Assembly (NCBI GenBank): GCA_947683425.1
Contig: CANTUQ010000083.1
Span: 1 to 64,000 of the forward strand
Source of the DNA: Excoecaria cochinchinensis
Taxonomy: Eukaryota; Streptophyta; Magnoliopsida; Malpighiales; Euphorbiaceae
DNA length: 64,000 nt
Direction: 5' to 3'
Shown here: positions 21,798 through 34,206 of the stretch, one piece after another
Position numbering within the stretch: position 1 is the first letter of the stretch
Layout: each line of letters starts with the position of its first letter
The notes under the pieces: generated by a model
What the model saw: only the letters and a program-made list of their open reading frames with translations
Database searches by the model: none
What the model was told of the DNA's origin: nothing
Translations under genes and position numbers: made by a program

Positions 21798-23705
21798 ATG
21801 ACTGGTAAAGAGTATGTGTTGTATACCGATGCTTCAGGTGTCGGATTGGGTTGTGTATTGATGCAAGAGGGGAAGGTGATAGCGTATGTGTCAAGGCAAT
21901 TGAAACCGCATGAGCAGAATTATCCGACTCATGATTTGGAATTGGCTGCAGTAGTGTTTGCTTTAAAGATTTGGCAACATTACTTGTATGGTGAGAAGTG
22001 TAGAATTTACACGGATCACAAGAGTTTGAAATATCTGCTTACACAGAAGGAACTGAATCTGAGACAGCGAAGGTGGCTCGAGTTGTTTAAAGATTATGAT
22101 TGTATTGTGGATTATCATCCGGGAAAAGCTAACGTAGTGGCCGATGCTTTGAGTAGGAAGTCAATTTCAGCATTACAGTTAAAGCAGATTGAGTGGAGGT
22201 TTTCTGCAGATGGAGCTTTATTAGCACAGTTGAAAGCAAGACCGGTTCTGAAAGATGAGTTAATAGTTGCTCAGAGAAGTGATGGGAGATTGCAACAAGT
22301 TCTGCAGTCAGTTGGTGATATGGATAAGACTGACTATTCAGTGAATGAAGATGGAATACTGCTGTATAAGAATAGAATGTGTGTGGCCAACGATAAAGAA
22401 TTAAGGAAGAGATTGATGCACGAGGCTCATAATACAGTTTTCACTATGCATCCAGGTGGAAACAAGATGTATCAAGATATAAAACAGTTGTACTGGTGGC
22501 CAGGGATGAAGAAGGATGTAGTGGAATATGTGTCTAAGTGTCTTGTCTGTCAACAAGTTAAAGCAGAGCATCAAGTGCCCCAGGGAATGTTGCATCCACT
22601 CCCTATTCCCCAATGGAAGTGGGATAATATTACGATGGATTTTGTATCGGGTTTGCCTCTGACTTCAAGACAACAAGATGCAGTATGGGTTATCGTAGAC
22701 AGGTTTTCGAAATCAGCTCACTTTATACCTGTTCGGATGGATTATTCTATGGAGAAGTTGGCTGAATTGTATGTAAGAGAAATTGTTCGATTGCATGGGA
22801 TACCTTTGTCTATTGTTTCTGATAGGGATCCCAGATTCACTTCTAAATTTTGGAGGAGCTTACAGGCAGCGTTGGGTACGAAATTGAATTTTAGTACTAC
22901 TTTCCATCCACAGACTGATGGACAGTCGGAAAGAATTATCCAGGTTTTGGAAGATTTGATGCGAGCGTGTGTTTTGGATTTCTCTAAGAGTTGGGATAGG
23001 TATCTTCCACTTATGGAATTTGCTTATAACAACAGTTATCAGACCAGTATTGGTATGGCACCGTATGAAGTTTTGTATGGAAGGAAATGTCGTTCACCGA
23101 TTTGCTGGACAGAATTGAATGAAAGCAGAGTCATAGGGCCAGATTTGGTTCGTGATACAGAAGAGAAAGCTAAGATCATACAACAAAGATTGAAGGCAGC
23201 AAGTGACAGACAGAAGTCGTATGCTGATTTGAAGAGAAGAGATATTAAGTTCAGTGTAGGTGATAAAGTGTTTCTGAAAGTGTCTCCTTGGAGGAAGGTA
23301 CTGCGATTTGGTAAGAAAGGGAAACTGAGTCCAAGGTTTATTGGGCCATATGAAGTGCTTGAAAGAGTAGGTTTTGTAGCTTATCGGTTGGCTTTGCCTC
23401 CGACTTTGGCTAAGCTACATGATGTGTTCCATGTGTCTATGTTAAGAAGATATAGGTCAGATGATTCCCATGTGCTATCTCTACCAGAAGTGGAAGTGCA
23501 GTCAGATTTCACTTATGATGAAAAGCCAATAGTGATCTTAGCAAAAGAAGTAAGACAACTTCGGAACAAGCAGGTACCACTTGTAAAAGTGCTCTGGCAG
23601 CACCATGGTGTTGAAGAAGCAACTTGGGAACCAGAAGCGGCTATGCGTGAGCAGCATCCACAACTGTTCCATTCAGGTATGAATTTCGAGGACGAAATTC
23701 TTTAA
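21798..23705 (+). CDS. RNase H - integrase - chromodomain open segment
   Basis: This 635-codon segment is in the same frame as the upstream one. RNase H carries its acidic residues at YTDAS, HDLELAA, YTDHKS and VADALSR. Integrase follows with a zinc-binding HNTVFTMH and CLVC, then catalytic Asp in ITMDFVSG, Asp in VSDRDPRF and Glu in TDGQSERI. The GPY/F module (PRFIGPYEVLERVG) is near residue 510. The C-terminus (ILAKEVRQLRNKQV, VKVLW, EATWE) is the divergent chromodomain of Tekay/Del elements. All expected catalytic residues of these domains are visible. Confidence 0.92.
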   Translation: MTGKEYVLYTDASGVGLGCVLMQEGKVIAYVSRQLKPHEQNYPTHDLELAAVVFALKIWQHYLYGEKCRIYTDHKSLKYLLTQKELNLRQRRWLELFKDYDCIVDYHPGKANVVADALSRKSISALQLKQIEWRFSADGALLAQLKARPVLKDELIVAQRSDGRLQQVLQSVGDMDKTDYSVNEDGILLYKNRMCVANDKELRKRLMHEAHNTVFTMHPGGNKMYQDIKQLYWWPGMKKDVVEYVSKCLVCQQVKAEHQVPQGMLHPLPIPQWKWDNITMDFVSGLPLTSRQQDAVWVIVDRFSKSAHFIPVRMDYSMEKLAELYVREIVRLHGIPLSIVSDRDPRFTSKFWRSLQAALGTKLNFSTTFHPQTDGQSERIIQVLEDLMRACVLDFSKSWDRYLPLMEFAYNNSYQTSIGMAPYEVLYGRKCRSPICWTELNESRVIGPDLVRDTEEKAKIIQQRLKAASDRQKSYADLKRRDIKFSVGDKVFLKVSPWRKVLRFGKKGKLSPRFIGPYEVLERVGFVAYRLALPPTLAKLHDVFHVSMLRRYRSDDSHVLSLPEVEVQSDFTYDEKPIVILAKEVRQLRNKQVPLVKVLWQHHGVEEATWEPEAAMREQHPQLFHSGMNFEDEIL

Positions 23706-23717
23706 GGAGTGGAGAGT
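23704..23717 (+). other. Polypurine tract of Tekay element
   Basis: AAGGAGTGGAGAGT abuts the 3' LTR and overlaps the end of the polyprotein frame; the coding tail GAGGACGAAATTC is typical of this lineage. Confidence 0.9.
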
Positions 23718-24697
23718 TGTCATGGCCGGAATTGTACCCTAGTCGTATTTGGTCTAATTGGGGTGAAAGTGTAATTGAAGTGTAGGATTGGACTTAATTG
23801 AAGAAAGAGGAATTGTTTAGTGGCTAATGAGTAATTGAGTCACATTAAGCTAATGGTTGATTAGTTGTTTAATGATGCTTTAATTAGGAATATAATAATG
23901 TAAGAAATTGGATAGTGGAGGCAGATTTTGGTGAGTGGTTTCCGTGTGGCTTAGTGAGGGTGTGCCACCTACACCTTTGCATGCAAGAGTGGGTTAAGGG
24001 AAGAGAAGGGTTTCATTTGGGTAACCTAGTAATTTCTGTGTTCTTCTCTTTTCTTTTTGCGTGAGAGTGAGTGCTAAGGAAGAGTAAGCATATTGATGTT
24101 TAGTTGCTCATGAATTAAGGGTTAAACCTAAGAGGTAAGTGGTTAAGTGTGCTTATTCTCATCTTCTACTCTTCTTCTTGGTTTTGATTTGGTTTGGAGT
24201 GAGGATTGTTGGATTGTGTTCAATTCTGGAATTTGTGTTGGTTTTGCTAGCTGAAGCAGTGAAAAGAGATAAGGGAAAAGCTGTAATTGGAGAACCGAGC
24301 ATCCGTCGTAATTAGGAGCTAAGGCGACGAGGTTTGGGAACAAACCCTAATTGTGTGATTATGTGATTAGTGTTGATTAAATAGAGTTTTGAACTTAATT
24401 GCAAGATATGTGAAATTGAAGTTTGAGCATGAATTATGTAATGCTAAATTGTATGATTATAGTAGCAATATGATTGTGATAAAGTGCTTGAGAATGATTA
24501 TGATTTGTGCTATTATTGAATGCCAAACAAGAAGGGAAAATTAGGTATGTGCTATTGATTGTGTGGTTGTTGTATTGGGTTGATTGCCAAACAAATAAGA
24601 AGGAGATTTGAAGTCTAGGCGTAAAAGGAGAATTGGACTGAAAAAGCACAGCCGTGCTAGTGATAAACACATTTGTGTTTTTGGTATTTTTGCATAG

Positions 24698-25023
24698 GTC
24701 ACGGTGACAATGAAATTGATTGTGACCGTGACATATGCTGAGTTCAATTCTGCCTAGAGGAATTTGGTATGTCACGGTGACAATGGAATTCATTGTGACC
24801 GTGACCTACCCAGGAAGGCATTCTGTTTTGCAAATGAGAATATGTCACGGTGACAATGGAATTCATTGTGACCGTGACATACCCTCAGGTTGCATTCTAC
24901 CGAGAGTTGGGAACACATCACGGTGACAATGAAATTGATTGTGACCGTGACATGCCCCCAGTTTGCATTCTGTTTTGGACTTCAATATGTCACGGTGACA
25001 ATGAAATTCATTGTGACCGTGAC
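24698..25023 (+). repeat. Five 35-bp palindromes in a 73-bp tandem repeat (3' LTR)
   Basis: Copies occur at 24698-24732, 24771-24805, 24844-24878, 24917-24951 and 24989-25023, in the same register as the 5' LTR. Two changes there (GGC in palindrome 3 and an A in palindrome 4 of the 5' copy) weaken pairing relative to this copy. Confidence 0.95.
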
Positions 25024-25325
25024 CCACCCTGTTTTGGCAATATGATCCTAAAGTGTTTGGCCATTCAAATGGCAAGGCTTTGAGCTGAAATGAAGGACAA
25101 CATGAGTAAGTATTGTATGTGTGTTAAGTGATCTACAAATGCATACAAACATGGTGATTTCTGAATATGATCAGTTATGTGAATATTATACGAGAAGATT
25201 GAATTTGAAAGCATACTGAATATGCAAGTGAAATGTTAGCTATGTGCTAATGCAAATGTATAAAGTGAAAAGTGAATTGAATAATTTGTTAATAACTTAA
25301 GCCTGCGAGTCAAGTAGTGGATAGT

Positions 25326-25808
25326 TAGGCATGCCTATAGGGTTCAGTGCTGCAGCCCCATGCGTTAAATGTGTCTGATTCCATGGGAATCAGAATGCGA
25401 ATATCCTTGCTGGATTCAGTTAATTGTGGAATGATGAAAAGTACCAGAAGGTACTAATGTGTAAAAGTGATCTCGATGAGATTCTGGGTACCTAGGAGGT
25501 ACCGATGCGATACCCGTTATCCGCGTCATTGAATTGCAGGCTAACTGATTAATTAAATAATAAATAGAAGTGACTGTGATACAAGAAAGTATGTGGTATG
25601 GATATGTAAATAAGTGATTGATGCTTTATGATTGAATATAGTAATGGATAAAACTATGCTTGAAATGGTACGTGCTTTAATAATGAATGTTCTGGCATGT
25701 CTACTAGCATGTAATGTATGATGTTTCTGATGTGTGCTAATTAATTGCTATATATATGAGTTCCCCACTAAGCGTTATCGCTTAGCATGGATTTACTCTA
25801 ATCCGTGC
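25326..25808 (+). promoter_or_regulatory. Hairpin chain, TATA-like box and double hairpin of Tekay 3' LTR
   Basis: These are the same elements as in the 5' LTR shifted by 7,173 bp: chain at 25326-25503, TATA-like box at 25749-25757, CTAAGCG stem at 25768-25785, second stem to about 25808. In a 3' LTR this region would be near the RNA 3' end. Confidence 0.6.
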
Positions 25809-26176
25809 AGGTACGGACGAGAGGTGACCGAAGGACGTCCCCTGCATTTTGGTACGGTCAACAATAGGAAGTGTATAGTGTAGGTTTGGGGGTTGTTATT
25901 TGGAACTTTTGTATAAGTTTTATATGGTTAATATGTATTTTGAATATGTAAAGGCATGTAATAATGTAGTAATCATGGATGTAACCTCCCACATGTATGT
26001 ATGTCATATGAATAGCTAAGGCGTGTGAATAATAGTAGTTGGCATGTGATGCATGAACTAAGATAGTGTGTGATGAAATTTTATTATTCAGTTTCCGCAT
26101 GTGTCCTGTGTGTGTGTGCGACCTTCTCTAACTAAGATTAGCTGAGCTAGTCTGTCGTTAGGGAACGGGCGTCACA

Positions 26177-26181
26177 CTTAT
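26177..26181. repeat. Target site duplication CTTAT (right)
   Basis: Matches 16540-16544. Element C keeps an uninterrupted paralogous site (CTTAT within about 45239-45250). Confidence 0.95.
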
Positions 26182-26838
26182 TCCTCCTACACGCAAGGTA
26201 ATGCGATCTCTTTCCTAAGTGGGTTTTATCCAAGGGTTAGCAGGGAACCCAATGGACGCGCGAAGTGCACGGCAAAAAGCCGACAGCATAACGGTCCTAA
26301 TCTAATGCGCATTCGTATGGATTTTGGACATTACGTATTTGGATAATTCAATCAAGTTAAGGTGAGATCATCGGGGCATGAAAGCCTTTGATAAAAAACC
26401 ACTTATTTTGCTTGATTTTGTTTAATACGTGACGGCCCACATCGCAAGCATCGTATTAAGGAGCATACCACCTAGTGGAAGTTTCTATTTGCCATTACAT
26501 GAGCTTTGGTCGAGGTAGTATTGCTTTAGGTATACCCAAGCATGGTCCCTGCCAATGGGTCTAGCTCATCACGAGCGTAGCGACCGATCGGGTCTCCATT
26601 TGATATACCAAAAGGTACTAGGCTTGGGCTGGTGATTATCCTTAACACTTCCCTACAATGAGTGAAAGTAGGGTCGTGCTTCGGGAATGCACCGAGGTAG
26701 ATAGGGGATCAACTAGCGTAATTCTAAGGCTCTAAAATGATATGATGCAATTTTCAAAAAGAGATAGAATTTTAAGTTTCAAAAATCCAATTATAAATTT
26801 TAACCAAAGCACTTTCGGAGCGAAGTCTCAAACACAAA

Positions 26839-26857
26839 GTCCCCAGCGGAGTCGCCA
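26839..26857 (-). other. Primer binding site of Tat element B
   Basis: The minus strand reads TGGCGACTCCGCTGGGGAC one base inside the LTR. It is the Tat/Ogre-type site, generally taken as complementary to a tRNA-Arg 3' end. Confidence 0.85.
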
Positions 26858-28034
26858 CTGTGACGCGCGCCGGAACTCAGCAAGGGCCCTCGCTTTGAAT
26901 CCGCCTTTGGGATTTGAGGAATTGGTTTGCTTCTTTTGATCATGGGCACCATGAGACATCATCGGTGTATCCCTCCCAATAGAACATTGGGGAGAACAAC
27001 CTTGTCTAATGACACCTAAAGGCACCTTTGAGGCATTTGGAGTTGCCACCCTATTTGCAAGAAATTGGGAAAAAATCTCTCACCTCTAACGGTCTAAACC
27101 AGAGATATGGTGTCTGGAACTTCCCTTTTATTTATGCTTTGGTTAATTATAAATGAATTTTTAACCCCTTAAAATTAAATCTCGCATCTCACGCGATTGA
27201 TGCATTTAAATTAAATAGCGCATTCCAATCATACGAAAGCGATAAAAGGAAAGAGATAAAGTAAATAAAGAAAGCAATAAATGAAAATGGTAAACACGTA
27301 AGCACACAATTACAATAGAAATAGGGGCAGAATACAATCCCATTGAAAGAAAGCTAAAAACATAAAGTGGGACGGAATACAATCCCCCAAAATAAGATTA
27401 AAATTGCCCCAAAATTAATTACAAGGGCCCAAAAAATGAACTTAAATTTAAAATACTCACACAAGATCAAAATAAAAGGACATACATAAATCGGGGCATT
27501 ATTTTAGGAACATTGGTTCCTTCGCGCTTGTTCAAAGTTTAGGAACGTTAGTTCCTTCGCATTTATTTAAAGAAGATTCGAAGAGTCGTTTTGGTTGTTT
27601 GGTGAAAATCGGGATGAGTGATCCCATTTTTGGAGGAAAATGGACTCTTCATTTTAATTGCGATACTTTTTATTGTTTGGCTAAAATGAGGGACATTGGT
27701 CCCAATTTTATTTGTGAAAATCCTGATTTAATTGTAGAAATATTTTTGTTATTTTTTATCGCACGCGTGCACAAGTTAAAACAATTATTTACAAACAAGC
27801 ACAACAAAAAGAAAGGGCGTAGAAGGATCTCACCGAACCGACGTGACCCTCCGCGCGTCGCGACCCATCCGGGGAGCCGCGGGTACACTCACACAATGCG
27901 ACTCAAAGCAAGATTTTAGACAGAAAAAATAATATTAAGAACATTAGTAATAATTCTAGAAATTAATCAAATGAAGATAAAATGAATATTGGGCACAACA
28001 ATAAATAATGATAACAACAATGATAATAACGATG

Positions 28035-28265
<231 letters not shown>

Positions 28266-29079
28266 GTGAAACACTAACAGTAGCCAAAAGGAAGAAAAGC
28301 CAATAGTAAAGTCATAATGATAATAGTAATAATAAGAAGAAGAAAAAAAAGAAGAAGATTGACTACGAAAATAATTATCAAGTTGAACCCACCAAAAATC
28401 AAATTAAAAACCACACAAAATTTTCAATAGTAGCAACAAAACTAAAAATGTTAGGAATAGACAATATACATAATAATAATAACAAAAATGACATAATTAA
28501 CAATAATAAATGACAAATAAAATTAAATGAGAACGGGTTCAAAGTGTTTACCCTCAGAATTTTTAGATCGAAAATAGGATGTCTCAATCCGTTCCACTTG
28601 TCGATTTTTGATGATAATAATATTCAAAAAAAGTATAAAAATCTGTGTTTTAAATAAATTAGTTCAAGAAAATATTTTTGGTGGGATGAATAAGCCAAGA
28701 AAATTAGTTTCTCTTGCTCAAATCAAACCCAAGATTAAGTATTTTCGAGTAATAAAGACTAAAACTTGAGAAGAAAAAACTTAAAGATTTTTGAAGAAGA
28801 ATTTTAGAAGAAGAAAATGCTTCCTGGAGAGTGAAAAATGCTAGAGAGAAAAGCCAAAAAGAATCCCCTTGTAAAATGTTGCCGTCCCCCTCTCAAATGG
28901 AGACCCACTCCTATTTGATTTTTTGGTCTTGGCTCAAAATGGAAAGAGACAATAAATCCTTTCATTTTAGTTGATCAAAATTAGTGAAAAAGGATGAAAG
29001 AATCGGTAAAAACGGATTGAAAATCAGGCTGGAAAATGCAGAAAACAGTGAAAACGACAGGTCGAAGGAGACTGGGCAT

Positions 29080-29280
29080 GCATGCCCGCATGGAGAGAGG
29101 GCCGCGCGCGCCAAGAGGGGCGCGCGCTGCCCTGGCACAGCGCGCGCGCGTTGCCCCGCAGTGCGCGCGCGGTGGAGGCCTACCGATCGCGATGCTGCGC
29201 GCGCGAGACCCTCCTCCGCGTGCGCTGCTGTGCGTGCGGGCGCCCTTGCGCGCTGCTGCGAGTGGCAATCGCGATCCCCT
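29080..29280. repeat. GC-rich variable island in Tat B LTR (right)
   Basis: About 200 bp, against about 240 bp in the paired LTR. Shared motifs such as GTTGCCCCGCAGTGCG occur in both, but blocks are inserted, lost or altered between them. Confidence 0.8.
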
Positions 29281-29495
29281 TCTTGTTTTTTTTTTTTAAT
29301 AAAAGCCTTAAATACATAAAATTAAATTTTCTACCCTACTTTAATTTTTTAAAATATATATTTTTAATTATTTTCCTAAAAAACACAATTTCGACAGGGA
29401 AACAATTGATTCTCACTTTCTCGCCGAAAATCGGCCTTTTGTTCTCATCATCGGGTAATCCTGATCTTGGACCGCCTCGGGACCCGGTGTCTACA

Positions 29496-29888
29496 CTATT
29501 GTAACCGGTATTTTTTTTGATAATGTAATGTTGATTTTCCATTACTTAATTTTATTATTGAATTTGTGCATAATATTCCTGAAGTCATTTTATGAGTGAT
29601 TTTGCATTTCATAGTTGGTGTGTTTAGTTGCTACTACATTTAAAATTGATAATTTTGAAAGATAGGTTAGTTTGATACTTGTAGATGCCCATCATTTACT
29701 CTTTGCATTAATTTTGATGATTGAATTTTTGTGTTGATTGAATGTATTTTCTCTTTTTTTTTTTAACTTTCAAAATTCTTGTTTTCTTTAATTATTTTCA
29801 TTGCAAAATTCTGTTTTACAAATTACTTTTTGGTTTCATATTTTAAATCTGATTGTGATTTATATGTGCATTTTTATAGGATATTACA
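29496..29888. other. AT-rich flank upstream of MULE pseudogene
   Basis: No element terminus or coding sequence is recognised. It probably belongs to the 5' region of the MULE. No terminal inverted repeat could be matched to the region before 34206. Confidence 0.4.
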
Positions 29889-30207
29889 ATGACAGGAGGA
29901 ATTCCTGTTTTGATGCAATATGATGAAAAATGGAGTGAAGAGAATAAGTACCAGGGTTTTCAAGTTGATGGAATACTAATTCTATCAGGTTGCAGCTATG
30001 TTAATCTTTTGGATATAATAATTAAACAGTTGAGTAGTGGTACAAAAAATAACGTATTGGACATCAAATATGCTATTAGAGATGGATATCAACCACTTAG
30101 AATAAATGATGATATGGCATTGCTTTTCTATTTGGAGTTGAAAATTAAAGATTCATGTTTCAAATCATATCCATTATGCATTACAAAGATGGAGAAGGGT
30201 GAAACAG

Positions 30208-30646
30208 GTAATTTACTGAAAATGCATGTTACTTTTAAATATTGTTGTGATGCTGCTATTGTTTAAAATTGTATTTGTAAGTCTAAAAAATTGTCAGCAA
30301 ATATATGATATGTGGATGGCTACTAGTAACAATATTTCTTTGAAGTAAATGCTGAAATTATGGTAATCCTACTATAAAAACAACAGAATTGACATGGTAA
30401 TAAGGTTGTAGATTGGTACAGGGTCCATGCTGCATCAACATTTTGATGTTAATATGTTTGATATATTTTTTTTAAGCCAACATGTTTGATAGTTAAGTAT
30501 ATGAAAATCAACATTCTTTGACCCTGCATCTGAATTTTAATATTCATAAGTAGATATGGATACATGTATTGATTTTTTTTTGTTTAATTATGATTTTTGG
30601 GATATGTCTGTAATATAATAAAATTATTTAAATGTTTTTATTATAG
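30208..30646 (+). other. MULE intron 1
   Basis: Donor CAG|GTAA and acceptor TTATAG|GGG join the reading in phase (GETG to ESSTSGSSD). AT-rich, no coding content. Confidence 0.75.
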
Positions 30647-32149
30647 GGGAAAGCTCCACATCAGGCTCAAGTGATCTTGGAATGATAGAAGTTGAACCTG
30701 AAACAACTAGTTTAGTATTGAATGAAAATATATCGATTGTTAACCAAGATGAAACAATTGTAGATATGATGAATTATATGAGTTTAGTGAGCAAACTGAC
30801 AGTTGTCAATTTGAATAACAAAGGCAAAGAAGTAGAAGGAGATGAAGAAGAAATTATAACAAATCCAAGGTTTTCAAGAATTGAAGTTGGACAGATTTTT
30901 AAAGACAAGGATACACTTAAAACAGTGTTGAGTTTCTTTGCAATAAAGAATGATTTTCAATTCAAGTGTGCAGATCAAGTGATAGAAGATATGAAATTTG
31001 TTGCTTGGATGAGGCATGTCCATGGCAATTAAAAGCTTCGAAAAAAGGGAATACCAGGATGTTCAAAATTAGGGAGTTCAAAGATACACACTCATACAAT
31101 TTGAAGGTAAGGTTAAGCAGTAAAAGGCAAGCAATATCGACTATAATTACTGATTTAATCAAATCTAAATATGTGGATGTAAAGACTGTGTACACTCCAC
31201 CTGAGATTGTAAGGGATATGAGAAATGAACATGGAGTGAATATTAATTATATGAAAGCTTGGAGGTCAATGAAAAAAGCTATAGATATCATTAGAGGTAA
31301 ACCATCTGATTCATTTTCATTATTGCCTAGGTATTTGTACATGCTACAAAAGAAAAATCCTAGTTCTGCAATACATCTAGAAACACAGGATAACGTGTTA
31401 TTTTTATACCTCTTCATTGCCTTAGATGAATCAATTAGAGGTTGAAAATATTGCTTGCCTATAATAGTTGCAGATGGTACATTTTTAAAGGCAGCATATG
31501 GAAGGACTTTAATAACAACTTCGACACAAGATGTTGGTGGGAAAATATTTCTTTTAGCTTTCTCTACTATTGATTCAGAAAATGAAGTTTCTTGGGAGTG
31601 GTTTTTTAGTAAATTTAGACAAACTTATGGGACAATAGATAAAATGTGTATTATATTTGATAGGCACAAAAGTATATAAACACCATCTGCAAGAGTATAT
31701 CCTGGTGTTCCTCATTGTATTTGTGTTTACCACTTATTGAATAATGTTAAAATGAGATTCAAGAAAAACTCAAAGAAGATTAAAGATTTATTGTTTAAAG
31801 CAGCTGAATCATATACGATTGAGGAATTTGATTATTATATAAGTGAAATTAAGAAGGTTGATGGTAGAATACTAGAGCATCTGTCTATGGTTGGTTATGA
31901 GAAACGGTCGAGGTTGCATTATGTGAATAACAGGTATTCAACAATGACTTCTAATATTGTCGAGTCAATGAATCTTACAATCAAAACAACTAAAAATCTA
32001 CCAGTAATAGGGTAATTGAGTACATGCGCAATTTGACTCAAGAATTGACTTATGGAAATAGAAATATAGTCATGTCGGCATTCACAAAACTAACTAAGAA
32101 ATATGAAGACTAGTTGAAGAAAAACTACATTTCATCAATGAGAATGAAG

Positions 32150-33148
32150 GTTAGATACTAGTTGTTTTCATTTATTTATTTGTTTAGTGAAGAAGAGATT
32201 GGATGTCATATATATATTTTTTCTTATATGAGAAGCATGTTTATAAGTTCCTGATAATATGTCAGGTTTTTTTGGCAGTTGAATGATTAAAATATTTTGG
32301 GTATACAAAGCATGAGATTATATACATTAAGTACAAGCATAGTATATAACTAGTGCATGCATAGTATACAACTATGACACATATAGTATACTCGTAGTAC
32401 AAGCACAGTATACAACTAGTACACGCACAATATACATGAAAGTACAGGTATAGTATACAACTAGTACACGCATAATATAATTAAGTACATGCATAATATA
32501 CATCAAGTACATGTACAATATACATCAAATACATGACTAATATACAACAAGTACACACAGTAGAAAACAAGTAAATAAATATTAATATGCACACAAATAT
32601 GATAATACATTTTATTGTTTTATTAAGAAAAATATGCATTTTTTTTATTTATTTGTTTGTTTAGTGAAAAAAGAGATTAGTTGTTATTTATTTATTTTTT
32701 CCATCTATTAGAAGCATGTTTATTAGTGCTTGAAAATATGTCAGATTTATTGTTTATTGAATGATTAAAATTTTTGGTTTTCAAAGCATGTATTCATTTA
32801 TTGCATTATGATTTTACATATGCGTCAGTATTAGGTTTTTGGAAATTTTGTAAGCTAAAGTCTGTCAATTAGATTTTTTTTTTGGTGTAATGTCTGTTAA
32901 CAATGGATTTATGCTTACTGCTGGTGTTGCTGGATATTTATGCTTGCTGTTATTGCTGCTGGATTTTTATACTTGCTGTTGGTGTTGCTGGATTTGTATG
33001 CTTGCTGTTGGTGTTGCTGCTACTGGATATTTATGCTTTGTTGTTGTTATTGCTCGATATTTATGGTTGCTGTTGCTGGATAGGTATGATCATTGTGTGT
33101 TTGTTGATGTTGCTAGAAGTAATGGATTTATATTTGTTGTTGTTGCAG
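32150..33148 (+). repeat. MULE intron 2 with 22-bp minisatellite and TGCTGG-rich repeat
   Basis: Donor AAG|GTTAG and acceptor TTGCAG|GTA join SMRMK to VIPSNSD in phase. At about 32335-32570 lie about ten degenerate 22-bp units of the type ACAACTAGTACACGCATAATAT. At 32910-33140 lie degenerate repeats built on TTGCTGGATATTTATGC. Open frames over the latter (32890-33162) are repeat artefacts. Confidence 0.7.
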
Positions 33149-33574
33149 GTAATACCATCTAATAGTGATATTTTTAGCGTATTAGTACAAGAGAAGACAT
33201 TCAATGTAGACTTTAAAGGAAGAACATGCTCTTACAACAAGTTTCAAATGGATGAATTATCATGTGCATATGCTTTTGCAGTAATAAATGATAAGCATAT
33301 GGACTGTTATGAGTACAGTTCCAGCTACTCCACCAAAGAGACAATGCTAGCAACATATGAAGGAATTGTGCATCCTATTCATAGTCAAATGTATTAGGAC
33401 ACACCAAGTATTGTTGGAGAGGAAATTATACTACCACTAATTGGAAAACTCAAGTTAGGAAGACATACGAAGAGAAGAGTCAAAGCTGGATGGAAATCAA
33501 AGATCAAAATAAGGTGTAGCAAATGTCAGAAATAAGGGCACAATCGAAAGACATGTAGATATATTCTTAAATAG

Positions 33575-34206
33575 AGATAATACAATTATTTTAATTTTTT
33601 TTAATGTTTCATTCTTTATTGAACAAAAAAATTACAGTAAATGTGAAATATGCAAGCAAAATCAAGAGACATTTTATTTTTTTTAATTTATGTTATTTTA
33701 TTTCAGTCTTTAAAAGTTCTACTGCAAATACAACTTCAAAGAGAGTGTCATTACTAAGATGAACTGTTTATGCTTAAGCTCAGAGAAACATAAATATTGT
33801 GAACAAATGGAAGAGTTGAGCACATGGAAGATGAGAACCACATAGTTGCAAGTTTTTTTAACAAAAAAAAGGACCGACTTTGTGAACTTTGCAGAAAGAA
33901 GAACATAAGAATAATACGATGGCAAAGCCATTAAAAGAAAATTATGGTAGGTTGATTTTAAATTAAAATTAATAAATATATCAAGAAGAAAATTGCTTAA
34001 AAATGTGAAATAAAAGTGGTGCGTAATAATTTTTGGCAGCTGGAATGTATAATTGCACTTGGCCACTTGATTGCTATGTATTAGTATGTTTCCTATTCAG
34101 ATTTTAAATTCTTGTGAATAGCATAATAAGAAGAGACACTACCATTCCATATGAGCACACACACTTGTGATGGTGCATCAAAGCAATACCACACACTAAA
34201 CACAGG
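33575..34206. other. AT-rich flank between MULE pseudogene and Tat element C
   Basis: No feature is recognised. Element C begins at TGCGACGCG (34207); the five bases before it are ACAGG. Confidence 0.4.

Larger units (their letters stand above)
19110..23705 (+). pseudogene. Tekay gag-pol polyprotein, interrupted by three stops
   Basis: A single frame runs from the ATG at 19110 to the stop at 23705 (about 1,530 codons), so order and length are those of an intact Tekay/Del polyprotein. It is broken by TAA at 19308-19310, TGA at 19416-19418 (both in gag) and TAG at 21792-21794 (between RT and RNase H). No frameshift is seen. Domain order is gag, two zinc knuckles, protease, RT, RNase H, integrase, GPY/F, chromodomain. 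The product would assemble particles, copy the RNA and integrate the cDNA, with the chromodomain biasing integration to heterochromatin. The stops and the otherwise open frame agree with a recent insertion decaying mainly by point mutation. Confidence 0.93.
16545..26176 (+). mobile_element. Tekay/Del chromovirus, near-complete, young
   Basis: Two LTRs of exactly 2,459 bp, CTTAT duplications, a TGGTATCAGAGC primer site at 19009, a gag-pol region in one frame ending in a chromodomain, and a purine tract at 23704 form a complete element. By eye the LTRs differ at about 18 sites (about 0.7%). With the commonly assumed 1.3e-8 substitutions per site per year this suggests roughly 0.3 million years. 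Three in-frame stops interrupt the polyprotein. It lies in the leader of Tat element B. Confidence 0.97.
23718..26176 (+). repeat. 3' LTR of Tekay element
   Basis: It is 2,459 bp like the 5' copy and offset by exactly 7,173 bp. It differs at about 18 positions counted by eye, including three clustered changes near 24063-24079 and three near 24898-24901. Every structural block described for the 5' LTR recurs here. Confidence 0.97.
29889..33574 (+). pseudogene. MULE (Mutator-like) transposase pseudogene with two introns
   Basis: Three exons can be followed: 29889-30207, 30647-32149 and 33149-33574. Domains in order: a PB1-like N-terminus; a MuDR DNA-binding zinc domain (CPWQLKASKKG, FKDTHSYN); the MULE transposase core starting at IIVADGTFLKAAYG (first catalytic Asp) with PHCICVYHLLNNVKMRF; a SWIM-like finger (CSYNKFQMDELSCAYA) that lacks the expected CxC and His; and a terminal CCHC knuckle split by a stop (CSKCQK*GHNRKTC). 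Frameshifts lie near 30990 and 32010; stops lie at 31443, 31677, 33396 and 33527. It is inactive. It once would have catalysed cut-and-paste transposition. Confidence 0.85.

Noticed and set aside
32890..33397. Cys/Leu-rich frame resembling a membrane peptide
   Set aside because: It reads a degenerate repeat in the MULE intron; only the part after 33149 matches the transposase.
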